From the NCBI RefSeq assembly GCF_000332645.1, contig NZ_AMXN01000002.1, positions 1 through 64,000 on the forward strand: 64,000 nucleotides of DNA, read 5' to 3'. Shown here one piece after another: positions 53,376 through 62,364 of the stretch; position 1 is the stretch's first letter, and every line of letters begins with the position of its first letter. Both the position numbers and the translations under genes were made by a program. The notes under the pieces were generated by a model that did no database searches, was not told the DNA's origin, and was given only the letters and a program-made list of their open reading frames with translations. This DNA is from Bacillus inaquosorum KCTC 13429. Its GTDB lineage: Bacteria > Bacillota > Bacilli > Bacillales > Bacillaceae.

Positions 53376-54491
53376 TTATTTCGCTGCCTCTTCAATAATG
53401 GCAACAACCATTTCTGCCGTTTTAACGAGTTCTTCGATCGGCATTTTTTCATTCTTTGTATGAATTTGCTCGTAACCGACAGCAAGGTTGACCGTCGGAA
53501 TGCCATGACCTGCAATAACGTTCGCGTCGCTTCCGCCGCCGCTTGTTTGCAGCTCGCTTGGCCGTCCGATTTTAGCAGCCGCTTTTTTCGCGATTTCAAC
53601 TACTTGGTCGCCGTCTTGATATTTGAAGCCCGGATACATCACTTCAATTTCGACTTCTGCGCGTCCGCCCATATCAGCAGCAGCCTCTTCAAATGCAGCT
53701 TTCATTTTTTGAACCTGAGCTTCCATTTTCTCAGGAACTAAAGAGCGTGCTTCAGCAAGAATATGGACTTCGTCGCATACAATGTTTGTTTGTGTGCCGC
53801 CTTCAAACCGGCCGATATTTGCTGTTGTTTCTTCATCAATACGGCCCAATGGCATTTTTGAAATGGCTTTGCTAGCGATTGTAATCGCTGAAATGCCTTT
53901 TTCAGGTTCAACCCCGGCGTGTGCGGTTTTCCCGTATATTGCCGCTCTTACCTTCGCTTGTGTCGGCGCGGCCACAATAATATTTCCGACTTTTCCATCT
54001 GAGTCAAGGGCATAGCCGTAGGATGCCGTGATCATAGAACGGTCAAGCGCCTTTGCTCCGATCAGGCCTGATTCCTCACCTACAGTGATGATGAATTCAA
54101 TCGTGCCGTGCTCAATGTTTTCTTCTTTCAGCACTTTAATCGCTTCAAACATAGCAGCCAGCCCTGCTTTATCATCAGCGCCTAAAATCGTAGTGCCGTC
54201 TGTTTTGACATAGCCTTCCTCAACAACCGGTTTTACGCCGTTTCCGGGTACAACTGTGTCCATATGAGATGTAAAATAGATCGTATCTGCTTGTTTTGTC
54301 CCTTTTAATGTGCAGATCAGGTTTCCCGCTCCGTGGCCAGTGATATCCATTGTATCGTCTTCTTTAACGTCCACACCTAAATCAGAAAATTTTTGTTTCA
54401 GCACTTTGCAGATTTCTGCTTCGTGTTTTGTTTCTGAGTCAATTTGGACAAGCTCTAAAAATTCTTCCAGCAGGCGTTTTTCATTCACCAT
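53376..54491 (-). CDS. yqjE: M20 peptidase YqjE (tripeptidase-like)
   Basis: This 371-residue zinc peptidase is of the M20 family, close to peptidase T. Metal ligands lie in FTSHMDTVVPGNG, LGADDKAGLAAMFEAI and TVGEESGLIGAKAL (catalytic Glu pair), and the C-terminal His in TSGGGSDANVIAGHGIP. It probably releases N-terminal residues from small peptides in the cytosol. It is the last gene of yqjC-yqjD-yqjE, 17 bases after yqjD. Confidence 0.9.
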   Translation of the reverse strand: MVNEKRLLEEFLELVQIDSETKHEAEICKVLKQKFSDLGVDVKEDDTMDITGHGAGNLICTLKGTKQADTIYFTSHMDTVVPGNGVKPVVEEGYVKTDGTTILGADDKAGLAAMFEAIKVLKEENIEHGTIEFIITVGEESGLIGAKALDRSMITASYGYALDSDGKVGNIIVAAPTQAKVRAAIYGKTAHAGVEPEKGISAITIASKAISKMPLGRIDEETTANIGRFEGGTQTNIVCDEVHILAEARSLVPEKMEAQVQKMKAAFEEAAADMGGRAEVEIEVMYPGFKYQDGDQVVEIAKKAAAKIGRPSELQTSGGGSDANVIAGHGIPTVNLAVGYEQIHTKNEKMPIEELVKTAEMVVAIIEEAAK

Positions 54492-54508
54492 TTGTAAGTC
54501 CCTCCATG

Positions 54509-56038
54509 TTAAAGCGGTATGTTACCGTGCTTTTTTTTCGGTCTCTCTTCTGTCTTATGTGCAAGCATGTGAAAAGCTTGAATCAGTCTTTTCCTTGATT
54601 CTTCCGGCAAAATGATGTCATCAACCATTCCGCAGGCCGCCGCTTTGTATGGACCGGCGTTTTGCTTTTTGTATTCAGCGGTTTTTTCGCATTTTGTCTT
54701 TTGCGGGTCGGCTGAAGCTTTTATTTCTTTTTCATACAAAATCGATGCCGCACCTTCTGAACCCATCACTGCGATTTCAGCATTCGGCCATGCAAACACA
54801 AGGTCCGCTCCGATTGCTTTGCTGTTCATAGCGACATAGGCGCCGCCATACGCTTTTCTGATAATGAGCGTGACTTTTGGGACGGTCGCTTCTGCATAGG
54901 CAAACAATAATTTTGCTCCGTGCCTGATAATTCCGTTATGCTCCTGCTGAACACCGGGCAGAAACCCCGGAACATCCTCGACAGTTAACAGCGGTATGTC
55001 AAAGGCGTCGCAAAAACGGATGAACCTCGCTGCTTTATCTGCAGCGTCAATCGTCAGGCTTCCCGCCAGATGCTTCGGCTGGCTCGCAACGATGCCGATC
55101 GTTTTTTCACCCAGCCTTGCAAACCCGATAACAATGTTTTTCGCAAAAAACGGCTGAATTTCAAAAAAAGACTGCGGATCAGCCAGCTCCTTAATTACCG
55201 TCCGCACATCATACGGTTTTGTCGTGTCAGCGGGCACGAGACGGTTTAATAACGGTCTGGAGGCCTCTTTCTCAGGTAGCGGCGCTGCTGTCTGGCCATT
55301 CAGCGGCAAATAAGACAGCAGTTTTTTCACTCCTGTCAGAACCTCCTTCTCCGTATGTCCGGAAAAGTGGGCGTTTCCGCTGACGGCATTATGTATTCCC
55401 GCTCCACCTAAACTCTCCGCATCAACCTGTTCTCCTGTCACTTTTTCAATTACCTTCGGCCCGGTAATAAACATCCGGCCGGTCTGTTCAGCCATAAATA
55501 TAAAATCTGTGAGTGCCGGAGAATACACAGCGCCTCCAGCACACGGCCCTAAAATAACCGATATTTGCGGAATGACTCCGGAGTATAAGACATTTCGGTA
55601 AAATATGTGACCGTATCCATCTAATGATACCACACCCTCTTGAATTCTCGCACCACCTGAGTCATTCAGCCCTATAATCGGCGCCTTATTTTTCGCAGCC
55701 AGATCCATCAGTGCGCAGATTTTTTTGGCGTGGGTTTCGCCAAGCGCCCCGCCGAACACTGTGAAGTCTTGCGCAAATACATATACAGAGCGGCCATCAA
55801 TTGTGCCGTACCCTGTCACGACTCCATCCCCTAACATACGCTGTTCTCTTGTTAACACTTGACTTTCCATGAAGGGATTCAACTCGATAAAGCTATCCTG
55901 ATCAAGAAGAAACGTGATCCTTTCCCGAGCGGTGAGCTTTCCCTTTTGCCGCTGCTGAACCAGCTTTTCATGTCCTCCGCCTTGTTCTGCCTGCCTGCGT
56001 CTCGTGTATAAATGATCAATATGCTCATTCATGTTCAA
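54509..56038 (-). CDS. yqjD: Acyl-CoA carboxylase beta subunit (carboxyltransferase) YqjD
   Basis: This 509-residue carboxyltransferase resembles the beta subunit of propionyl-CoA carboxylase and methylmalonyl-CoA decarboxylase. Its two crotonase-like halves show GLNDSGGARIQEGVVSLDGY with GPCAGGAVYSPALTDF, and later KAYGGAYVAMNSKAIGADLV. No biotin carboxylase or biotin carrier gene is nearby, so its partner must be elsewhere. Its start overlaps yqjC by 14 bases, pairing it with an epimerase-like protein. Confidence 0.9.
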   Translation of the reverse strand: MNMNEHIDHLYTRRRQAEQGGGHEKLVQQRQKGKLTARERITFLLDQDSFIELNPFMESQVLTREQRMLGDGVVTGYGTIDGRSVYVFAQDFTVFGGALGETHAKKICALMDLAAKNKAPIIGLNDSGGARIQEGVVSLDGYGHIFYRNVLYSGVIPQISVILGPCAGGAVYSPALTDFIFMAEQTGRMFITGPKVIEKVTGEQVDAESLGGAGIHNAVSGNAHFSGHTEKEVLTGVKKLLSYLPLNGQTAAPLPEKEASRPLLNRLVPADTTKPYDVRTVIKELADPQSFFEIQPFFAKNIVIGFARLGEKTIGIVASQPKHLAGSLTIDAADKAARFIRFCDAFDIPLLTVEDVPGFLPGVQQEHNGIIRHGAKLLFAYAEATVPKVTLIIRKAYGGAYVAMNSKAIGADLVFAWPNAEIAVMGSEGAASILYEKEIKASADPQKTKCEKTAEYKKQNAGPYKAAACGMVDDIILPEESRKRLIQAFHMLAHKTEERPKKKHGNIPL

Positions 56039-56453
56039 CGGTTTGGACTCCTTTCGGCTCGCATAGCTCTACAAGAATGCCATTTGTTTCCCGCGGAGAA
56101 AGAAATGCGATCTTTTTCCCATTAGCTCCCTGTCTTGGATACTTGTCAATCAATTGAACTTGCCGGTCAGACAATGCTTGCAGCTGTTCAGATAAGCCGG
56201 TGCACAAAAACGCAACATGATGCAGCCCCTGCCCTTTCTTCTCCAAAAACAAACGGACGGGGCTGTCAGGTGTCAACGGTTCTATCAGCTCCAGCTTGAC
56301 GCTTCCCGCTTGAAAAAAAGCAACATTCACCTTTTGCTCTTCAACCGTTTCTTGATGAAGAAACGCAAGCCCCAATATATCTTCATAAAAGCTTCTCGCT
56401 TCTTCTATCGAAAAAACAGCTATCCCAATATGGTCAAGCCTGTTCATTTTCAT
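56025..56453 (-). CDS. yqjC: Methylmalonyl-CoA epimerase-like VOC protein YqjC
   Basis: This 142-residue protein is of the VOC/glyoxalase superfamily with two beta-alpha-beta units. The metal ligands expected of methylmalonyl-CoA epimerase are visible: His in LDHIGIAVFS, His in GLHHVAFLC and Glu in VELCEPKG. With YqjD it suggests handling of propionyl- or methylmalonyl-CoA. It is the first gene of the operon yqjC-yqjD-yqjE. Confidence 0.87.
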   Translation of the reverse strand: MKMNRLDHIGIAVFSIEEARSFYEDILGLAFLHQETVEEQKVNVAFFQAGSVKLELIEPLTPDSPVRLFLEKKGQGLHHVAFLCTGLSEQLQALSDRQVQLIDKYPRQGANGKKIAFLSPRETNGILVELCEPKGVQTVEHE

Positions 56454-56536
56454 CCCTGCCTTCCGTCAATAGATATCGCTTGTCCGCCCTTTCAAAACAC
56501 GCTAAAATATAGACAGATTGTCTAAGGAGTGAAATC

Positions 56537-56629
56537 ATGTCTCAAAAACTGATGAAAAGCGTTTTAATCGTGATTTTGGGAGTTTTTATTCTTTCAACTG
56601 TACTCTCAGGAATCGTCATGTTTTTCTAA
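56537..56629 (+). CDS. Prli42-like stressosome miniprotein
   Basis: This 30-codon gene has a strong AAGGAG ribosome site at good distance. The peptide is a short polar start (MSQKLMKSV) followed by one membrane helix (ILSTVLSGIVMFF at the end). Size and the pattern LS-x-VL-SG-x-x-MFF match Prli42 of Listeria, a membrane peptide that anchors the stressosome through RsbR. It is followed by a terminator and lies divergent from yqjC. Confidence 0.82.
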   Translation: MSQKLMKSVLIVILGVFILSTVLSGIVMFF

Positions 56630-56633
56630 CGAT

Positions 56634-56680
56634 AAAAAAGCAGGCAACCTTATTGATTAGGAACATCCTGCTTTTTTATC
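56634..56680. terminator. Terminator between the miniprotein gene and yqjB
   Basis: AAAAAAGCAGG and CCTGCTTTTTT form the stem with tracts for both directions. The end of yqjB lies inside it. Confidence 0.75.
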
Positions 56681-57183
56681 AGAGCTTTATGCTCGATAGC
56701 AATCTCTTCAAAAGAGCGGGAGTCGTCCGTAATCAGCACTCTCGTACCCACCGGAATCGTTCGAAACAGATGAACGACCTCATCGTTATGCATACGTATA
56801 CAGCCGTTAGACACAAATTTCCCTATTGATTCTTCCCGGTTTGTCCCATGAATTCCGTAAATCCGCCCGTCTGTTCCTTTCGCGTCAAATCCGATCCATC
56901 TTGCCCCAAGCGGGTTGTCAGGAGATCCTCCTTCTATATTTTTCTTTCTGTAGTAAGGATTCGCCGCTTTTACTGTTACCGAAAATTCCCCTTCAGGCGT
57001 CAGATCGTCTGTTTTTCCGGTCGCCACGCTGTACACCCCTTCTACTTTGTTGTCCAAGATGACAGCCAGTTCGTTTGTTCTCTTGTTGACAATGACATAA
57101 GGATCCCCCGGCAGCGGGTTTTCGCCAAGCGGCCAAATCGGTGAAATCATCATCATAAAAATTGAACATAAGAAAAAACGCAT
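56650..57183 (-). CDS. yqjB: L,D-transpeptidase-like (YkuD-family) protein YqjB
   Basis: This 177-residue exported protein has a short signal sequence (RFFLCSIFMMMISPIWPLGE) and a YkuD catalytic domain with the motif IHGTNREESIGKFVSNGCIR, containing the catalytic His and Cys. L,D-transpeptidases cross-link or trim peptidoglycan from the outside. Unlike YkuD it has no LysM domain. The start at 57183 has AAGGAGGAG upstream. It lies just after yqjA and may be co-transcribed with it. Confidence 0.87.
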   Translation of the reverse strand: MRFFLCSIFMMMISPIWPLGENPLPGDPYVIVNKRTNELAVILDNKVEGVYSVATGKTDDLTPEGEFSVTVKAANPYYRKKNIEGGSPDNPLGARWIGFDAKGTDGRIYGIHGTNREESIGKFVSNGCIRMHNDEVVHLFRTIPVGTRVLITDDSRSFEEIAIEHKALIKKQDVPNQ

Positions 57184-57234
57184 AAGCTCCTCCTTTTTCA
57201 TTAGGTTGACCAATGAAGGAAGAGCTCATGCGAA

Positions 57235-58203
57235 TCATGCGAGTGATTTTTGCGCCTTTATTCCTTTAAAATAGCTTTTGATCACTAAATATTGTTCCAT
57301 TTCGCCGAGTAGATGGAAGAGAGCGGCTCGTGCTTCAAATTCCTCTCTTGTCGCTGGAAGCGGCATCTCCTCAAATTCTTTTCTCATGTCAGCAAGTCTT
57401 TTCAGAAATTTGTGCGCCGTATTTCCCGGGTGTATCGCTTCCCGCAAATCATGAATAAATTCAGCGATCATTTTTCCCTGATCTACTGTAATGGAGATGG
57501 AAGTCACTTTAGGGAGAAGGCGTTCAATAATTTCAAATTGCTTTTCTCTCATTTTAAAATAATGATAATGCAGATTTTCGTAGCGCAGAATGTGGTTTTG
57601 CACATCTCGGTACGCCAGGTTTTTCGCCTCCGTAATGAGCTGGTGTGTTTCCGGAATTTCCTTTCCAGTCCAATCTTGCTCACCAGTTAACAAATACCGC
57701 TCTATTTCTGCAAAAATGACAGCAAAGTTATCCTCTATCTTTTTGCGATAGGCAATCAGCTTCCGGTCAAGGCTCGGCATATACAAGTTCATCAAAAGAG
57801 CGACACCGATACCAACCGTAATTAACTGAACTTCATTCCAAATGAAAGCAAGCGTAATGCCGCCGGACATGTATAAATGAAGGATAATAACGGAACTGGT
57901 AACGATCCCCTCGTTAATTTTTAACAGAACCGTTATCGGAATGAATATCAAGAGAAGCGCTCCGATAACAAACGGATGATAGCCAATCAGCTCGAAAAAG
58001 AGATAAGAAAAAAGAATTGCCAGACAGCATGCGGCAAAGCGGGCCCACGACGCCTGAAGCGACCGTTTTTGTGTGATTTGAATGCACAAAATGGTGATGA
58101 TTCCTGCTGATGCGAAGTTTTGCAAATGCAATAGCTGGCTTATATAAATAGCCAAAGCTGTTCCAAGCGCGGTCTTTATTGTGCGGTAACCAATTTTAAA
58201 CAT
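57235..58203 (-). CDS. yqjA: FUSC/aromatic-acid-exporter-like membrane protein YqjA
   Basis: This 322-residue protein has an N-terminal half of six or so membrane helices (YRTIKTALGTALAIYISQLL, QKRSLQASWARFAACCLAI) of the DUF939/ArAE family and a C-terminal cytoplasmic helical domain (about 150-322, DVQNHILRYENLHYHYFKMR). The substrate is unknown. The start at 58203 is chosen for its ATGGAGTCC-type ribosome site; a ten-codon extension is possible. It may be in one operon with yqjB. Confidence 0.85.
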   Translation of the reverse strand: MFKIGYRTIKTALGTALAIYISQLLHLQNFASAGIITILCIQITQKRSLQASWARFAACCLAILFSYLFFELIGYHPFVIGALLLIFIPITVLLKINEGIVTSSVIILHLYMSGGITLAFIWNEVQLITVGIGVALLMNLYMPSLDRKLIAYRKKIEDNFAVIFAEIERYLLTGEQDWTGKEIPETHQLITEAKNLAYRDVQNHILRYENLHYHYFKMREKQFEIIERLLPKVTSISITVDQGKMIAEFIHDLREAIHPGNTAHKFLKRLADMRKEFEEMPLPATREEFEARAALFHLLGEMEQYLVIKSYFKGIKAQKSLA

Positions 58204-58234
58204 GTCGGACTCCATTTCTATTTGTTTCTTCAAT

Positions 58235-58268
58235 AAAAAAGAAGAAGCTTTAGCCTTCTTCTTTTTTT
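58235..58268 (-). terminator. Terminator of artPQR
   Basis: Minus strand: AGAAGAAGGC and GCTTCTTCTTTTTT form the stem, directly after artR. Confidence 0.85.
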
Positions 58269-58275
58269 CTATATT

Positions 58276-58998
58276 CTATAATATTTTCTCTAAAAAGTCC
58301 TGCGCTCTTTTGGATTTTGGCGAAAGAAAAAATTCTTTCGGATTGCCGTCCTCGACAATCATTCCTTGGTCCATAAACAACACTCGGTCTGCCACTTCTT
58401 TAGCGAAGCCCATTTCATGTGTGACAATCACCATAGTCATGCCGGTTTCGACCAGCTCTTTCATAACCTGGAGCACTTCCTTAACCATCTCCGGATCAAG
58501 TGCAGAGGTCGGTTCGTCAAATAGCATGATTTCCGGATTCATCGCAAGAGCCCGGGCGATGGCGACACGCTGTTTTTGCCCGCCAGACAAGCGGTTTGGA
58601 TAGTCATTTTTCTTTTCAAACAAACCGACTTTGCGAAGCAGCTCTTCAGCTTTTTCCTGTGCAGCCTGTTTTGATTCTTTTTTGACATTAACAGGCGCGT
58701 ACATGATATTTTCGAGAACCGTTTTGTGCGGAAAGAGATGAAAATGCTGAAAAACCATCCCGATGTTTTCCCGGACCTTTAATGTGTTGGTTTTCGGCTT
58801 CGTGATCTCGTTGTCTTTGATTGTTATGGTTCCGCCGTTAGGTTTTTCCAACAGGTTTAAACAGCGAAGGAACGTTGATTTGCCTGAGCCTGAAGGGCCG
58901 ATGACGGCAACAACCTCACCTTCAGCGATTGTTGTTGAAATGTTTTTTAATACTTCGTGTTTCCCAAATGATTTTGACAGCTTTTCAACCTTAATCAT
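58276..58998 (-). CDS. artR: Arginine ABC transporter ATPase ArtR
   Basis: ArtR (YqiZ) powers high-affinity arginine uptake. The 240-residue ATPase has Walker [11 protein letters not shown]-loop VFQHFHLFP, the ABC signature [15 protein letters not shown], Walker [15 protein letters not shown] and the H-loop VTHEMGF. Its start overlaps artQ by eight bases. The operon order artP-artQ-artR is binding protein, permease, ATPase. Confidence 0.95.
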   Translation of the reverse strand: MIKVEKLSKSFGKHEVLKNISTTIAEGEVVAVIGPSGSGKSTFLRCLNLLEKPNGGTITIKDNEITKPKTNTLKVRENIGMVFQHFHLFPHKTVLENIMYAPVNVKKESKQAAQEKAEELLRKVGLFEKKNDYPNRLSGGQKQRVAIARALAMNPEIMLFDEPTSALDPEMVKEVLQVMKELVETGMTMVIVTHEMGFAKEVADRVLFMDQGMIVEDGNPKEFFLSPKSKRAQDFLEKIL

Positions 58999-59650
58999 TG
59001 GATTTCAGCTTCCTTTCTACAGCCTTGCCGATAAACGTTAAAATCAGGACAAGCACATAATAAATCAATCCGGCGATAATGAGCGGCTCAAGGTAATTGT
59101 AAGTGGCGGCGCCAGCTTGATAAGCGCGTCTCATGACATCACCAAGCCCGATGACGGTGACGATCGCCGATTCTTTTGTTAACGTGATTAATTCATTCAC
59201 AATTGCAGGTGATATATTTTTGAAGGCCTGCGGCAACAGCAGATCCTTCATCATTTTGCCGTACGGGACACCCAGTGCGACAGCCGCCTCTTTTTGCCCT
59301 TTATCAATGGCGTTGATTCCGGCTCTGATAATTTCCGATACATAAGCGGCGGAATTCAATGACAATGCGACTACCGCAGCCCAAAACTGGTCAATTTGAA
59401 AGCCGAGCAGCTGAGGAAGCCCGAAATAGACAATCATAAGCTGCAGCACTAAAGGTGTACCGCGGAACACTGATGTATAAAAATCAGCGATCCAGATCAG
59501 AGGGCGGAACGTGCTGATCTTGCATAAGCTTAGCACAATACCCAGTATAAGTCCGATAATGGCTGATACGATGACAATTTTCAAAGTAATTGCTAAGCCT
59601 TCTAATATAAAAGGAATTTGGGGGATCGTTGCTGAAAAATCCAAATTCAT
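58991..59650 (-). CDS. artQ: Arginine ABC transporter permease ArtQ
   Basis: ArtQ (YqiY) is the membrane channel of the arginine transporter. The 219-residue protein has five membrane helices and the permease loop [21 protein letters not shown] that contacts the ATPase. It works as a homodimer in this polar-amino-acid family. It is separated from artP by about 80 bases containing a hairpin. Confidence 0.94.
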   Translation of the reverse strand: MNLDFSATIPQIPFILEGLAITLKIVIVSAIIGLILGIVLSLCKISTFRPLIWIADFYTSVFRGTPLVLQLMIVYFGLPQLLGFQIDQFWAAVVALSLNSAAYVSEIIRAGINAIDKGQKEAAVALGVPYGKMMKDLLLPQAFKNISPAIVNELITLTKESAIVTVIGLGDVMRRAYQAGAATYNYLEPLIIAGLIYYVLVLILTFIGKAVERKLKSND

Positions 59651-59696
59651 AGTCTTTGTCTCCTTTTCTTACAGGAAAAAAGATTTCCTATTCAAT

Positions 59697-59731
59697 AAAA
59701 AGGCTCAACGAAAAGTTGAGCCGCTTTTTTT
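59697..59731 (-). terminator. Intercistronic hairpin between artP and artQ
   Basis: Minus strand: GCGGCTCAAC and GTTGAGCC form the stem, followed by TTTTTATTG. It can cause partial termination or protect the artP message end. Confidence 0.7.
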
Positions 59732-60498
59732 TACTTCTCGCCAGTGAACCATTTCTTCTTCAATTTCTCGAGCTCTCCGTTATCTTCCATTTCCTTGAGG
59801 GCTTTATTGAATTTGTCTGTCAGTTCACTGTCCTTTCTGAAAGCAATCGCTGAACCGGCTTCCTCCGCTTTCGCATCAGGAATCACGAAGCCTTGCAGGT
59901 CGTCATTTGATTTGAAATACCCTTCTGCTACCATGTCTTCGATAATCGCGGCATCAAAGCGGTCAGATTTGATTTCCTGCACCAAATCAGAAATTCTGTT
60001 GCGGTCTTCTGTTTTAAAAGCATATTCCGGAGAAAGCTCTTTCCCCTTCTCTTCCTGAATAGAGCCAAGCTGAACGCCGACTGTTTTTCCTTTCAGATCT
60101 TTTAAAGACTTAATGCCGCTGTCTTTTTTGCTGACAATCATATGGTTCGCTGTGTAGTACACATCGGAAAAATCAACTTGTTTTTTACGATCAGGCGTCG
60201 GTGTCATTCCGGACAGAACCAGATCCACCTGTTTTGATTTCAGCGCTGTGATTAAACTGTTGAAGTCCATATCCTGCACTTCAATTTCGTAGCCAGTCTT
60301 CTTCGCAAGCGCTTTTGCCAAATCTACATCAAAGCCGACAATATTATCGCCTTCCTTATATTCAAACGGTTTGTAATCCGCCGAAGTGCCCATAATTAAC
60401 TTTTTCTTGCCGCCTTCAGAACCTGAATTGCTTGAGCCGCAAGCGGATAGTGCTAAAGTGATGCAGGCAGCTACAAGTAATAAGAGCCATTTTTTCAT
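59731..60498 (-). CDS. artP: Arginine-binding lipoprotein ArtP
   Basis: ArtP (YqiX) is the surface receptor of the arginine ABC transporter. The 255-residue protein has a lipoprotein signal with lipobox LSAC and lipid-modified Cys20, then two solute-binding lobes with ADYKPFEYKEGDNIVGFDVD, the arginine-site aspartate and the hinge GVQLGSIQEE. It is first in the operon and is followed by a partial-stop hairpin, so it should be made in excess over ArtQ and ArtR. Two ARG boxes upstream fit repression by AhrC. Confidence 0.95.
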   Translation of the reverse strand: MKKWLLLLVAACITLALSACGSSNSGSEGGKKKLIMGTSADYKPFEYKEGDNIVGFDVDLAKALAKKTGYEIEVQDMDFNSLITALKSKQVDLVLSGMTPTPDRKKQVDFSDVYYTANHMIVSKKDSGIKSLKDLKGKTVGVQLGSIQEEKGKELSPEYAFKTEDRNRISDLVQEIKSDRFDAAIIEDMVAEGYFKSNDDLQGFVIPDAKAEEAGSAIAFRKDSELTDKFNKALKEMEDNGELEKLKKKWFTGEK

Positions 60499-60532
60499 GA
60501 TCCATTTCCCCCATATTCATTACTTTTAGTGT

Positions 60533-60587
60533 ATTTGAATATTTATTCGTTAATTTGTATTTTAAACAGTTTCTTATTTTTATGCAA
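60533..60587 (-). promoter_or_regulatory. artP promoter with proximal ARG box
   Basis: Minus strand: TTGCAT (60587-60582), 17 bases, TAAAAT (60564-60559). Right behind it, ACGAATAAATATTCAAAT (60550-60533) is a close match to the AhrC/ArgR operator (CATGAATAAAAATTCAAGT). AhrC with arginine would block the start site. Confidence 0.72.
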
Positions 60588-60686
60588 TACTATTTTTGAA
60601 AATTATCTTCAAGCTTATTTTTCCAGCGATTTCTTTTTGATATTACTAGATAAACATAGATTTACTGTACAACTGGATTGAATAAT

Positions 60687-60705
60687 CTTTTAATATTTAT
60701 TCATA
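60687..60705 (-). promoter_or_regulatory. Distal ARG box upstream of artP
   Basis: Minus strand: TATGAATAAATATTAAAAG is a second AhrC-type box, about 154 bases (15 turns) from the proximal one. It lies between the brxB terminator and the promoter and has no gene of its own; a looped repressor complex is possible. Confidence 0.6.
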
Positions 60706-60725
60706 ACCCTTTGGAATTTTATGCA

Positions 60726-60762
60726 TAAAAAAAACCGGGGCCGTTTAGGCACCCGGGGTGTT
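60726..60762 (-). terminator. Terminator of brxB
   Basis: Minus strand: CACCCCGGGTGCC and GGCCCCGGTTTTTTTT form the stem, just after the brxB stop. Confidence 0.82.
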
Positions 60763-60766
60763 CGTC

Positions 60767-61204
60767 TTATACTTCTTCACAATATTCTTCAAAGGCTTCC
60801 TGCAGCTTTGCCACAACTGCCATCGGCTCATGGCCTTCAATTTCATGGCGTTCCACCATTTTCATGATTTTTCCATCTTTCAAAATCGCAAAGGACGGAG
60901 AAGATGGCGGATATCCTTCAAAATAGTCACGCGCACGCGCTGTCGCTTCTTTATCCTGTCCGGCAAAGACGGTAACGAGCTGATCAGGTCTTTTATCATA
61001 GTGAACGGAATGGTATGCGGCCGGTCTTGCAATTCCCCCGGCGCATCCGCAAACAGAGTTTACCATGACTAACGTCGTTCCTTTTTTCGTAAGTGCCTCA
61101 TCCACCTCTTCAGCAGTTTTCAGCTCAGTATATCCGGCAGCTGTAATTTCTTGTCTCGCTTGGCGGACAATGTCATTCATAAATAAATTAAAGTCCATGT
61201 TCAA
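60767..61204 (-). CDS. brxB: Bacilliredoxin BrxB (YqiW)
   Basis: BrxB removes bacillithiol from oxidised proteins. The 145-residue thioredoxin-like protein has the CGC active site in [16 protein letters not shown], and [20 protein letters not shown] of the bacilliredoxin (DUF1094) family. The start is TTG 61204, with GAGAGG upstream; the ATG two codons later lies at a longer distance. It stands alone before artP. Confidence 0.93.
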   Translation of the reverse strand: MNMDFNLFMNDIVRQARQEITAAGYTELKTAEEVDEALTKKGTTLVMVNSVCGCAGGIARPAAYHSVHYDKRPDQLVTVFAGQDKEATARARDYFEGYPPSSPSFAILKDGKIMKMVERHEIEGHEPMAVVAKLQEAFEEYCEEV

Positions 61205-61364
61205 TGAAGACCTCTCCTTTTTCATCATCTGTTCTTATGATAGCAAGGAAACGTCCATATCGGCAAATGACATTGCTTGGCCGCACACTTTTTTTGCTCT
61301 CCGTTTACAGCTTATAGAAAAAGGGGATTATATAACCAGATGTAAAATAAAGGAGCAGTTTTGT

Positions 61365-62258
61365 ATGAGCCACCGGAAAGCATTACTGATTCATAACGGA
61401 AATGCCGGCAACAAAAATATAGAAAAAGCATTAGGGGCTGTTGTGCCGGTTTTATCACAATCTTTAGATGAGGTGATCATTAGACAAACAAAGAAAAAGG
61501 ATGATGCGTATCATTTTTGCCAATCCATTGATGATTCTGTCGACACCGTCTTTATTCTCGGCGGCGACGGCACGGTCCACCAATGCATAAACGGCATCAG
61601 TGCTTTAGAAAGAAAGCCCGCGGTCGGAATTTTGCCCGGCGGCACGTGCAATGACTTTTCAAGAGTGCTGGGCATCCCTCAAAATCTCGCAAAGGCGGCG
61701 GAAGCGCTTGTATCAGGAAAAAAAACAAGCGTAGATGTATGTCAGATGAACGATCGTTATTTTTTAAATTTCTGGGGGATTGGCCTGATTACAGAAACAT
61801 CGAATCAAATTAACGAAACGGAAAAAGCATTATTGGGAAAAATCAGCTATTTTACAAGTGCATTGCGTACCGTCTCATCTGCCGGATCGTTTCCGATGAC
61901 CTTAAAAATTGATGGAAAAGAAATTAAAGAAGAAGCCGTTATGCTGCTTGTCATGAACGGACAATACATTGGTACGAACCGAATTCCCCTGCCGGATGCC
62001 AGTATAGAAGACGGCTTACTCGATATCCTCATTTGCCGCAACACCAACCTCTCCGCATTGCGGGAGCTGATGAGCATGGAACAGGGCACAATTGATCGTT
62101 TTACCGGAGAGCTGTCCTATATTCAGGCCTCCCGTATCGAAATTGAAACAGACACTGTCAAAAAAGCTGATACAGATGGAGAAGTCTATACTCATACGCC
62201 TGCGGTGATTCAAGTGCTGCCGCAGCACATTGATATGCTTGTCCCGTCCAATGAATAA
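61365..62258 (+). CDS. bmrU: Diacylglycerol-kinase-family lipid kinase BmrU
   Basis: BmrU is a 297-residue putative lipid kinase of the diacylglycerol/sphingosine kinase family. The nucleotide loop is [11 protein letters not shown] and [16 protein letters not shown] is the second family motif. [20 protein letters not shown] and [11 protein letters not shown] complete the C-terminal beta domain. The start is ATG 61365 with AAGGAG upstream; a 100-codon upstream extension overlaps brxB in antisense and is a chance frame. It is the first gene of the bmrU-bmr-bmrR cluster. Confidence 0.92.
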   Translation: MSHRKALLIHNGNAGNKNIEKALGAVVPVLSQSLDEVIIRQTKKKDDAYHFCQSIDDSVDTVFILGGDGTVHQCINGISALERKPAVGILPGGTCNDFSRVLGIPQNLAKAAEALVSGKKTSVDVCQMNDRYFLNFWGIGLITETSNQINETEKALLGKISYFTSALRTVSSAGSFPMTLKIDGKEIKEEAVMLLVMNGQYIGTNRIPLPDASIEDGLLDILICRNTNLSALRELMSMEQGTIDRFTGELSYIQASRIEIETDTVKKADTDGEVYTHTPAVIQVLPQHIDMLVPSNE

Positions 62259-62299
62259 TGATAAGGATCGAACACTGTTAGAAAGATTTTGCAAATCCG

Positions 62300-62330
62300 T
62301 TGACTCTCCCCTAAGAGGAGGGCTTACAGT
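62300..62330 (+). promoter_or_regulatory. BmrR-controlled promoter of bmr (19-base spacer)
   Basis: TTGACT (62300-62305) and TACAGT (62325-62330) are separated by 19 bases, holding the dyad CTCCCCTAAGAGGAGGG. This long spacer is typical of MerR-family promoters, in which the drug-bound regulator (BmrR) twists the DNA. Confidence 0.85.
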
Positions 62331-62364
62331 ATAAGAGATACACTTTCGAAAAAGGGGAAGTCAC

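Noticed and set aside
61065..61364. 100-codon N-terminal extension of bmrU
   Set aside because: It lies antisense to brxB. The ATG at 61365 has a strong ribosome site and gives the known length.
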